A stretch of DNA of 39,489 nucleotides from assembly GCF_934372025.1 (NCBI RefSeq), contig NZ_CAKROJ010000016.1, positions 1 through 39,489 of the forward strand, read 5' to 3'. The translations under genes were made by a program, and so were the position numbers. Shown piece by piece: positions 8,075 to 15,205 of the stretch. This DNA is from an uncultured Blautia sp. (GTDB taxonomy: Bacteria > Bacillota > Clostridia > Lachnospirales > Lachnospiraceae). Within the stretch, counting starts at the first letter, position 1, and every line of letters begins with the position of its first letter. Under the pieces are notes generated by a model. That model was not told the DNA's origin, ran no database searches, and was given only the letters and a program-made list of their open reading frames with translations.

Positions 8075-9592
8075 TTATTTTTTGACAGTCATCATATGAG
8101 CCAGGGACTTGTAAAGTTCCAAATAAGTCTCATATGTTTTGTCGTAAATTTCTTTATTTTCTGGGTTTGGTTCGTGGCGGCGGGTCTCTTTAACGGTGAG
8201 TGAAACTGCTTCATCATAATCTTTGTAGAACCCGACTCCAACTCCGGCAAGGAGCGCTGCTCCAAGTGTTGTTGCTGTATCGGATGCCGGTACGACGATC
8301 GGCTTTCCTGTGATATCGGATTTGATCTGTGTCCAGAGCAGGGAATTTGCAGAGCCTCCCATTGCTCTTAGGACTTCTGCCTCTGCCCCGGCTTCTTCAG
8401 CCACTTCCAGGTTGTGCCTCAGAGAAAGTGCCACGCCTTCCATGCAGGCGCGGACCATATGTCCTTTTGTCTTTGAAAAATCCAGTCCGTAGAAAACACC
8501 TTTTGCGTATGGGTTCCAGATAGGAGAGCGTTCCCCGGACATGTATGGAAGAAATACCATACCGTCACAGCCTGGTGCGATTTTTTCTGCGATCTCATTG
8601 AGCTGATTCAGTGAAGAAACACCTGTCTGCTCCTTCATCATCCTCTCATAATCAGCGAATTCGCGTTCAAACCAGCGCATCACTCCACCGCCTCCAGTGG
8701 TTCCGCCTTGAAGGAGCCATTTGCCTGGCACAACGTGATAACTCAGAATCAGTCTCGGATCAGCTTTGTATTCGTCTGTACAGATGCTCATTCCACCGGC
8801 CTGACCGCCCTGTTCCTGGGTCTCACCGGAATGGATCACACCTGCGCCAAGTGTTCCGCAGGCCGCATCAAGCCCACCGGCAACTACCGGCGTACCTTCT
8901 GCAAGGCCACACTCTGCTGCTGCCTTTGCAGTGACAGTGCCAACCACATGGTCACAGTCACAGATCTCCGGAAGAAATTCCATCGGGATACCCAGGCGCT
9001 CGCACATCTTTTCATCCCAACAGCCCTTCCGCATGTCAAAGCAGTGCAGGCCATATCCCTGGGATACATCCTGGGTGACCGCATCTGTCAGCTTATACGC
9101 AATATAGCTGTTAGACTGAAGAATCTTGTCGATTTTTGCATAAACCTCTGGAAGATTTTCCCTGTACCAGAGAATCTTTGCAGTCGAATAAGACGGCTGA
9201 AGTGAATTTCCTGCAACTTCAAAAATCTTGTCTGCACCAATCTCCTGGTTCAGTCTGTCACAGATTGACTGCGCTCTGGTATCCATCCAGATTGGTGTAT
9301 TGGTCAGCACTTTTCCTTCTTTATCAATGGCGATTGCTGACCAGCTCTGTCCATCGATTCCAACTCCTGCAATCTCATCCGGAGAGATATCTGCCTTTTG
9401 TATCGTCTCCTTCGTTGCCCGGCAGACTGCATCCCACCATTCTTCCGGATTCTGTTCTGCCCAGCCTTCATGCGGATAATATACCGGATAGTCGCCATTG
9501 GCTGCTGCAAGAACTTTTCCGTTTCTGTCAAAGACAGCAACCTTGCAGGCGCTCGTTCCGATATCAATTCCCAATAAATATGATTTCATCAT
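8075..9592 (-). CDS. FGGY-family carbohydrate kinase
   Basis: The protein has 505 residues and is a complete FGGY kinase. The N-terminal phosphate-1 loop is LLGIDIGTSACKVAVFD, substrate-lid motifs are WAEQNPEEWW and GIDGQSW, and the catalytic aspartate is in GGLDAACGTLGAG. The C-terminal ATP-binding motif has GGSANSLLW. It resembles xylulokinases most, but the family also covers L-fuculose, rhamnulose, ribulose, glycerol and polyol kinases, so the substrate is open. Two roles fit the context. It could supply the phosphate ester for the GatD-like dehydrogenase of its own operon. It could also be the L-fuculokinase the fucose pathway needs, because no other sugar kinase of that type is in the window. 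Two adjacent ATGs could start it (9590-9592 or 9587-9589). Confidence 0.88.
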   Translation of the reverse strand: MMKSYLLGIDIGTSACKVAVFDRNGKVLAAANGDYPVYYPHEGWAEQNPEEWWDAVCRATKETIQKADISPDEIAGVGIDGQSWSAIAIDKEGKVLTNTPIWMDTRAQSICDRLNQEIGADKIFEVAGNSLQPSYSTAKILWYRENLPEVYAKIDKILQSNSYIAYKLTDAVTQDVSQGYGLHCFDMRKGCWDEKMCERLGIPMEFLPEICDCDHVVGTVTAKAAAECGLAEGTPVVAGGLDAACGTLGAGVIHSGETQEQGGQAGGMSICTDEYKADPRLILSYHVVPGKWLLQGGTTGGGGVMRWFEREFADYERMMKEQTGVSSLNQLNEIAEKIAPGCDGMVFLPYMSGERSPIWNPYAKGVFYGLDFSKTKGHMVRACMEGVALSLRHNLEVAEEAGAEAEVLRAMGGSANSLLWTQIKSDITGKPIVVPASDTATTLGAALLAGVGVGFYKDYDEAVSLTVKETRRHEPNPENKEIYDKTYETYLELYKSLAHMMTVKK

Positions 9593-9654
9593 TTTACTGC
9601 TCCCATTTTGTAAAAACCGTTGTAACTGTTCAATACCCTCATCGTTACAAATTT

Positions 9655-10671
9655 TTATTGTTTGTCCAAGAAACTGACGGACTTTCCTTCAATAATCTCT
9701 GTCTGAAGTTTTTCCATGAAAGGCTCTTCAGCTTCTTCCTCTCTCTTTTCAAGATGCTCCAGCATGATCCTTGCAACCTCTCTGGCAATTCCGTCCGTTG
9801 GCTGTGATACAATCGTAAGCTTCGGACGGCACGCCCTTGCAAACTGAAGATTATCAAATCCAATCACCGAAAGCTGCTCTGGAATCTGTATTCCCAGTTC
9901 GTTGACTCCGATCATTGCGCCCATCGTCATTTCATAGTTGGTCACAAAAACCGCTGTCATATCCGGATTGTTCCGTACAAGTTCTTCCAGCCCTCTGACA
10001 CCGCCCTGAATTGTATAATCTCCGTGACAGATCAGAGAATCCTTTATTGGAATACCGGCATTTTCAAGAGCTGTGTAATATCCTGTCAGACGTTCCTCTG
10101 CTGTAAAAATCCCCTCAGGTCCGCCTATGATTCCAATATTTCTGTGTCCCTTTTCTATAAAAAGCCCCACCGCTTCCTCAGCGGCTTTTTTGTTGTCAAC
10201 CAGAACACTGTCGCATGAGATTCCCTGAATCTTACGGTCAATCAGCACAATTGGCTTGCCCGTCTTCTGGAATCTCTTCAAATGTGCCCCTGTTTCATCT
10301 ACCGGCATATTGATGATTCCATCCACCCGACGGCGAATCAGAAATTCTACTGCTTCCCGCTCCAGCTTCTTATCTGTACGACAGTCACATACGATCGTAG
10401 CATAGCCATGACTTCTGAGGATATCTTCCATCCCCGTTATGATTTCAGCACAGAATATATTATTCAGCTCCGGGATTACAACACCGATGGTCTTTGTTGC
10501 ATTGGTTTTCAACCCTCTGGCAACTTCGTTGACCTCATAATGTAATTCCTCGATGGCTTCTTCAATCTTTATTCTGTTTTTTTCTCTGACATTTCCCCCA
10601 TTAAAATAAGAAGAAATTGTAGCCAGACCAAGTCCTGTCCGTCTGGCTATGTCTTTCATCGTTGCTGCCAT
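9655..10671 (-). CDS. LacI-family transcription regulator
   Basis: This is a 338-residue repressor. The N-terminal LacI helix-turn-helix (MKDIARRTGLGLATISSYFNG) is followed by the hinge (about residues 50-60) and a periplasmic-binding-like ligand domain. It starts 3 bases after the aldolase stop, so it is inside the operon it probably controls. A textbook LacI-type operator (GAAACGTTTC core) lies just downstream of the -10 box of the operon promoter at 11627-11655, as expected for repression and autoregulation. The inducer is probably a sugar or sugar phosphate of the pathway (inference). Confidence 0.93.
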   Translation of the reverse strand: MAATMKDIARRTGLGLATISSYFNGGNVREKNRIKIEEAIEELHYEVNEVARGLKTNATKTIGVVIPELNNIFCAEIITGMEDILRSHGYATIVCDCRTDKKLEREAVEFLIRRRVDGIINMPVDETGAHLKRFQKTGKPIVLIDRKIQGISCDSVLVDNKKAAEEAVGLFIEKGHRNIGIIGGPEGIFTAEERLTGYYTALENAGIPIKDSLICHGDYTIQGGVRGLEELVRNNPDMTAVFVTNYEMTMGAMIGVNELGIQIPEQLSVIGFDNLQFARACRPKLTIVSQPTDGIAREVARIMLEHLEKREEEAEEPFMEKLQTEIIEGKSVSFLDKQ

Positions 10672-10674
10672 TTT

Positions 10675-11529
10675 TTATCTCTCTGCCTTACCGTCGCATC
10701 CGCAGACTTTCATTCTTGCCATAACAAGTTCTTTCACTGCTGCGATTGCTGTTTTTCCATATGCCTTCGGATCGATCGTGTCCGGTTTTTCTGTAAGAAG
10801 ATCTTTGACTGCTTTGGAATAAGCTGCACGAAGCTCAGTAGCAAAATTAACTTTGCAGATACCACGTTTTACGCAGTCCATAACATCCTCATCGCTTAAA
10901 CCAGATGCACCATGAAGTACAAGCGGGATATCTACGACTTCACGAATCTCGCTGAGACGTTCTTTGTCAAGTACCGGTGTTCCTACATAGAAGCCATGTG
11001 CAGTTCCGATCGCAACCGCAAGTGAAGTAACGCCAGTACGTTCCACAAACTCTTTTGCTTCCTGCGGATCTGTATTGGTATCCGCTTCAGCTTCCAGATC
11101 ATCCTCTTTGCCCCCAACCTTACCAAGCTCAGCTTCACAAGGTATATTCAAAGCTTTTGCAACATCAGCCACACGTTTTGTCTCTGCAATATTTCCCTCA
11201 AAATCCAGTTTTGATCCATCGATCATGACAGAAGTATAACCTGCATGCATTGCCTGCATGGCAAGTTCAAAGCTGCTGCCATGATCCAGATGAAGGCATA
11301 CCGGAACGGTAGCTTTTGCTGCTTCAGCTGCTACGATTGCTGCATATGTCTCGACTGTTCCATATTTAATTGTGGATGGTGTTGTCTGGATCATAACCGG
11401 TGCTTTGAGCTCTTCTGCTGCCTGGATGATAGCTTTGACCATCTCCATATTCTCTGCATTAAATGCACCTACTGCATAACCGCCTTCCTGAGCTTTTGAC
11501 AGCATTTCTTTTGATGTAACAAGTGGCAT
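10675..11529 (-). CDS. gatY: Class II ketose-bisphosphate aldolase (GatY/KbaY-like)
   Basis: The protein has 284 residues from the ATG at 11527-11529, which has AGGAGG 9 bases upstream. An earlier in-frame ATG is part of that ribosome site and is unlikely to be used. The family motif CLHLDHG carries the catalytic aspartate (D82) and zinc-ligand histidine (H83); a second zinc-binding histidine is in GTAHGFY and another in VLHGASG. Class II aldolases of this group split fructose-1,6- or tagatose-1,6-bisphosphate into DHAP and glyceraldehyde-3-phosphate. With a GatD-like dehydrogenase and a PfkB kinase in the operon, tagatose-1,6-bisphosphate is the more likely substrate. It is the first gene of the operon, expressed from the promoter at 11627-11655. 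Confidence 0.9.
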   Translation of the reverse strand: MPLVTSKEMLSKAQEGGYAVGAFNAENMEMVKAIIQAAEELKAPVMIQTTPSTIKYGTVETYAAIVAAEAAKATVPVCLHLDHGSSFELAMQAMHAGYTSVMIDGSKLDFEGNIAETKRVADVAKALNIPCEAELGKVGGKEDDLEAEADTNTDPQEAKEFVERTGVTSLAVAIGTAHGFYVGTPVLDKERLSEIREVVDIPLVLHGASGLSDEDVMDCVKRGICKVNFATELRAAYSKAVKDLLTEKPDTIDPKAYGKTAIAAVKELVMARMKVCGCDGKAER

Positions 11530-11586
11530 AATGATTTTCCTCCTCATAATGTATATTTATTTTTTGTTTTAAATTGCAAAATTTCA

Positions 11587-11617
11587 GGAAACCTTTTCCA
11601 AAACCGAAACGTTTCCG
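11587..11617. promoter_or_regulatory. LacI-type operator pair
   Basis: The palindrome CCGAAACGTTTCCG (11604-11617, core GAAACGTTTC 11606-11615) has the central CG and symmetry typical of LacI-family operators. A weaker look-alike, GGAAACCTTTTCC (11587-11599), lies about 17 bases further into the leader. Both sit between the -10 box and the start codon of the aldolase operon, so bound repressor would block initiation or elongation. The first gene after the aldolase encodes a LacI regulator, the obvious candidate. A catabolite-response (CcpA) site is the alternative, as its consensus is similar. Confidence 0.75.
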
Positions 11618-11626
11618 TTTGAGTTA

Positions 11627-11655
11627 ATCATACCTCTACAAACTGCTTCTGTCAA
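11627..11655 (-). promoter_or_regulatory. Promoter of the aldolase-kinase operon
   Basis: Read on the minus strand, TTGACA (11655-11650) and TATGAT (11632-11627) are separated by 17 bases. This is close to the sigma-A consensus. It points towards the aldolase gene, with the LacI-type operator just downstream. Confidence 0.75.
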
Positions 11656-11726
11656 TCGCAAAATTCAAGAATACCCCGGCATCCAACGCAGTGTAAAATT
11701 TTCATCTTTTATCGGAAAATATTCTC

Positions 11727-11787
11727 TTGAAAAGTAGTCGGAATACAGGTACATTCATTGTATACGAGTTGTCTCAGAGTGAGACAA
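11727..11787 (+). promoter_or_regulatory. fucU promoter with perfect palindrome
   Basis: TTGAAA (11727-11732), 17 bases, then TACATT (11750-11755) form a plausible sigma-A promoter reading towards fucU. Just downstream, near the expected start of transcription, is TTGTCTCAGAGTGAGACAA (11769-11787), with perfect 8-base arms around GAG. Its position suits a repressor operator; a small leader hairpin is the alternative. The binding protein is not known. Confidence 0.55.
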
Positions 11788-11827
11788 GACATCATTCAGT
11801 AAAATTAATAAACGGAGGCATAAAGAT

Positions 11828-12271
11828 ATGTTAAAAGGAATTCCTGAAATTTTATCACCAGAATTATTAAAAGTATTATGCGAAATGGGACACAGTGATC
11901 GTCTCGTTATCGCAGATGGTAACTTCCCAGTAGAATCCATGGGTAAAAATGCTATCACAATCCGCTGCGACGGACATGGTGTTCCGGAAATTCTGGATGC
12001 AATCCTGAAAGTTTTCCCTCTGGATACTTATGTAGAGCATCCGGTAAACCTGATGGAAGTAATGCCTGGAGATACAGTAGAAACACCGATCTGGGATACA
12101 TACAAAGAAATCATCCGTAAACATGATGACAGAGGAGATGCAGTTGTAGGAAACATTGAGCGTTTTGCTTTTTATGATGAAGCCAAAACAGCTTATTGTA
12201 TCATTTCCACAAGTGAAAAAGCTCTGTATGCAAACGTTATGCTGCAGAAAGGTGTTGTCATCAACAACTAA
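11828..12271 (+). CDS. fucU: L-fucose mutarotase (FucU/RbsD family)
   Basis: The protein has 147 residues, near the 140 usual for FucU. The N-terminal motif GHSDRLVIADGNFP contains the histidine (H22) and aspartate (D30) used by this family to interconvert alpha and beta anomers. The ribosome site GGAGG lies 9 bases before the ATG. FucU supplies the anomer that fucose isomerase uses. The gene stands alone on the plus strand, divergent from the LacI-type operon and about 8 kb from fucI, so its link to fucose use rests on family identity. RbsD-like action on ribose or on another aldose of the neighbouring operon cannot be excluded. A strong terminator follows. Confidence 0.9.
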   Translation: MLKGIPEILSPELLKVLCEMGHSDRLVIADGNFPVESMGKNAITIRCDGHGVPEILDAILKVFPLDTYVEHPVNLMEVMPGDTVETPIWDTYKEIIRKHDDRGDAVVGNIERFAFYDEAKTAYCIISTSEKALYANVMLQKGVVINN

Positions 12272-12294
12272 TTTTGGCCGTCTTTTTTTCCTAA

Positions 12295-12335
12295 GTTGCC
12301 CTGGAGATTCAAGTAATCTCCGGGGCACTTTTATT
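12295..12335 (+). terminator. Terminator after fucU
   Basis: The arms GTTGCCCTGGAGATT (12295-12309) and AATCTCCGGGGCAC (12315-12328) form a GC-rich stem with a 5-base loop, followed by TTTTATTTT. It is a typical intrinsic terminator 24 bases after the fucU stop. Confidence 0.85.
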
Positions 12336-12442
12336 TTGATCAAATTAATCAAAAGAAAACCTTACGACTTTGCAATTTTCTATCTATGTGCTATGATAAA
12401 ATTAATATTTGATGTACTAAATTATCATAAAAGGAGGATTTC

Positions 12443-15139
12443 ATGAATTATCATAAAACACACCGAAAAAAACAATTCCTGGCAATGTTTCTGACAGGTT
12501 CTCTCATGTTATCTGGTATTCCGGTTTATGCCGCTCAGGATACGGATATGGACTTATCTGTCGACACAACTGAATCCGATGATGATTTTTCAGTTTCTTC
12601 ATCAGACGATGCTAATCTCACCGTTGACTTTGATGATGCTGAGACTGCACCGGATACATCTGAAATTCCTGACTCCAATACAGGTACTCTTACAGATTTT
12701 TCTTCAGAAAACGATGACGATCTGTTTTCTTCCGGAACAGATTCTGACTCTGATACAGAACTTGACTACATTCTTGGACGTCCTATGACCGAGGAAGAAC
12801 GACAGGCTCAGCTGGCACCACTGCAGAACCTTGTAGCCTTTTCTCCTGAACCGGAGGTAGACAGTGATCTGGATATTTCTTCCTATGCATTGTATCCGGA
12901 TACTTACGATGCCCGTTCCGATGGTCTGGTCACCTCTGTCAAAGATCAGAGCACACTCAGTTTATGCTGGGCATTCAGTCTCGCTTCAAACTTCGAGACT
13001 TCACTTCTGAACCGCGGTCTTGGTACATGGGATCTGTCAGAAGAACATCTTGCATATTTCTGGTCTCATCGTGTCAATGATCCTCTTGGAAACACACCAG
13101 ACGATAACATCCTGCGTCTGACAAATAACAGCTTTCCTCAAAATGACTATCATTCCTCCGGCAACGGACGTGTGACTTCCTTCTTTCTCAGTACCTGGTC
13201 TGGCATGACCACTGAAGAAAAGGTTCCTCTGAATTACTCTGCTGTCACCTGGCCTGACAGTCTGGCCTATGATACAGATGTATATATGCAAGATGCTGTT
13301 TTCTCTGCATATGATGTAGATCGTACCAAAGCTTTATTGGAGGAATATCATTCCGTATCTGCAATGATCTATATGGATCTGGACGGAACCTATTACAATA
13401 CAGATACCGCAGCAGCCTCCTATCCCAAATCTGGTAGTGTTAACCATGCTGTAACTATTATTGGCTGGGATGATAATTACAAAAAGGAAAACTTCACTGA
13501 TTATTCCAATGTACAAAACAATGGAGCCTGGATCGTCAAAAACAGCTATGGTACAAACTGGGGCGATAATGGATATTTCTATCTTTCATATGAAGATCAG
13601 TCTATCGCCAATCTTGTCTGCAACACAGCTGTAACTCAACCTGCTTATGCTAATAATTATTTTTATGACGGTGCATGTGTCGGAACCATCTCCTTCCCTG
13701 CCAGCAAACCAAAATCAGGTTATTACTATGTTTCCAATGTTTTCAAAACAGCTGCTGACACTGAGAAGGATGAATCCCTTGGCGAGATTGTAACTGCTGT
13801 TCCACAGGACAATACAACCTTTGAAATCCAGATTTATACGAATCTGAAGGATTCCTCTGATCCAACAAGTGGAACTCCGGCTTATGCAGAACCGTTCGTC
13901 TACACCCAGCCTTTTGCCGGTATTCACACAATTCAACTGGAGACCCCTGTAATCATACCGCAAAACACACTGTACTCCGTTGTCTTGAAAGTACCTGACG
14001 GCTCACAGAAATACTATGCCGAAAAATCCACCTATTCTAATCCACAAAATCCTGATGAATCATGGTTTCAGGCAATTGCCGGCATTAGCCCGAATCAGAG
14101 TTTTTATTCTACAACAGGAAACAGCTGGACCGATCCGGGAAATACAGACTCTGGATTCAGTTTTTCCATCAAAGCCCATACAAAAACTCTGACGACTACT
14201 ACGGCTCCGACACCTACTGCGACCCCGACGCCTACCGCGACCCCGACACCTACCGCGACCCCGACGCCTACCGCGACTCCAACACCTACTGCGACCCCGA
14301 CACCTACCGCGACCCCGACGCCTACCGCGACTCCGACACCTACTGCGACTCCGACACCTACCGCGACTCCGACACCTACTGCGACTCCGACACCTACTGC
14401 GACTCCGACACCTACTGCGACTCCGACACCAGTCAGCTATCGGATCAGCTATAACAAGAATATCGGCACTGGAGTTGGAAATATGCCTTCCTCAGTATCT
14501 GTCACTCAAAACAACTCCATCAAAATCGGGAATGCGCCCTACTGTAATTCCAGATTTTTTACCGGATGGAACACCCGCGCAGACGGCAGAGGAACCAGCT
14601 ACTCTCCAGGACAGAAGATACAGCCTGACAAAAATCTGACACTTTATGCACAGTGGACTTCCAGCTACACCTCCTCTGCGAAACTGAAATATCGTGTCAC
14701 AGGAAAATATAATGTCACATGTTACGGAACAAGCAATGATAAGATTAGTAAAATCAGCATTCCTGCAACGATCCGCTGCAAAGGAATCACCTACCAGGTT
14801 ACTTCTGTTTCTGCTAATGCTTTTAAGAACAAAACCAGACTGACTACTGTTGCTATTGGAAACAATGTTGCTGTAATCGGTAAAAGTGCCTTTTTTAATT
14901 GCAAAAAATTAAAGAAAGTAACCATCGGAACAGGCTTGACGACAATCGAAGCCTATGCATTCCGCAGTGTAAAAAAAGGATGTACCATTACACTTCAGAG
15001 TCTGCGACTCAGAAAAGTCGCTTCCAAGATTGACCAATCGGTAAATCAGATGACAGTGCGCGTTCCTCGTGGAAAATATTCTGCATACAAAAAGCTTCTG
15101 CGCAAAAAATCAAAATCCGTCATTATTAAAAAGTATTAA
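12443..15139 (+). CDS. Secreted papain-like (C1) cysteine protease with TPTATP linker and BspA-type repeats
   Basis: This is an 898-residue exported protein. A signal peptide (about 1-31, ending VYAA) is followed by a very acidic region (about 32-105). The papain-type catalytic domain has the oxyanion glutamine Q169, nucleophile C175 (LCWAFS), H335 (NHAVTIIGWDD) and N367 (WIVKNSYGTNWGDNGYF), so the triad is intact. A beta-rich region, probably the lectin-like domain often found after this protease type, runs to about 585. Then come about 12 copies of the six-residue unit TPTATP, one Listeria/Bacteroides-type repeat (FFTGWNTRADGRGTSYSPG...LYAQW), and leucine-rich BspA-like repeats to the C-terminus. 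There is no LPXTG anchor. The likely role is degrading or binding host or dietary protein at the cell surface. A ribosome site (AGGAGG) lies 5 bases upstream. Confidence 0.88.
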   Translation: MNYHKTHRKKQFLAMFLTGSLMLSGIPVYAAQDTDMDLSVDTTESDDDFSVSSSDDANLTVDFDDAETAPDTSEIPDSNTGTLTDFSSENDDDLFSSGTDSDSDTELDYILGRPMTEEERQAQLAPLQNLVAFSPEPEVDSDLDISSYALYPDTYDARSDGLVTSVKDQSTLSLCWAFSLASNFETSLLNRGLGTWDLSEEHLAYFWSHRVNDPLGNTPDDNILRLTNNSFPQNDYHSSGNGRVTSFFLSTWSGMTTEEKVPLNYSAVTWPDSLAYDTDVYMQDAVFSAYDVDRTKALLEEYHSVSAMIYMDLDGTYYNTDTAAASYPKSGSVNHAVTIIGWDDNYKKENFTDYSNVQNNGAWIVKNSYGTNWGDNGYFYLSYEDQSIANLVCNTAVTQPAYANNYFYDGACVGTISFPASKPKSGYYYVSNVFKTAADTEKDESLGEIVTAVPQDNTTFEIQIYTNLKDSSDPTSGTPAYAEPFVYTQPFAGIHTIQLETPVIIPQNTLYSVVLKVPDGSQKYYAEKSTYSNPQNPDESWFQAIAGISPNQSFYSTTGNSWTDPGNTDSGFSFSIKAHTKTLTTTTAPTPTATPTPTATPTPTATPTPTATPTPTATPTPTATPTPTATPTPTATPTPTATPTPTATPTPTATPTPTATPTPVSYRISYNKNIGTGVGNMPSSVSVTQNNSIKIGNAPYCNSRFFTGWNTRADGRGTSYSPGQKIQPDKNLTLYAQWTSSYTSSAKLKYRVTGKYNVTCYGTSNDKISKISIPATIRCKGITYQVTSVSANAFKNKTRLTTVAIGNNVAVIGKSAFFNCKKLKKVTIGTGLTTIEAYAFRSVKKGCTITLQSLRLRKVASKIDQSVNQMTVRVPRGKYSAYKKLLRKKSKSVIIKKY
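14207..14430 (+). repeat. 18-base tandem repeat inside the protease gene
   Basis: There are about 12.4 tandem copies of an 18-base unit encoding TPTATP. Copies differ mainly at third codon positions (ACG/ACA, CCC/CCG, ACC/ACT), so sequence drift has preserved the protein. The result is a proline/threonine-rich, probably extended and glycosylatable linker between the protease and C-terminal binding repeats. Copy number can be expected to vary between strains. Confidence 0.92.
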
Positions 15140-15140
15140 A

Positions 15141-15189
15141 AAAAGTCATGACCAACACGTTTATATTCCATGTGTTGGTCATGACTTTT
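15141..15189. terminator. Bidirectional terminator between protease and acyl-CoA ligase
   Basis: Perfect 18-base arms (15141-15158 and 15172-15189) with a 13-base loop are flanked by an A-run on the left and a T-run on the right. The stem therefore serves both convergent genes. Confidence 0.9.
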
Positions 15190-15205
15190 CTAATCTTATT
15201 CTATT

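Noticed and set aside
10675..11547. Earlier start codon for the aldolase at 11547
   Set aside because: That ATG overlaps the AGGAGG ribosome site serving the ATG at 11527-11529, and the extra residues (MRRKII) are not part of the family.
14207..14430. CRISPR-like array of short repeats
   Set aside because: The repeats are contiguous 18-base units without spacers, in frame within a protein; they are a coding minisatellite.
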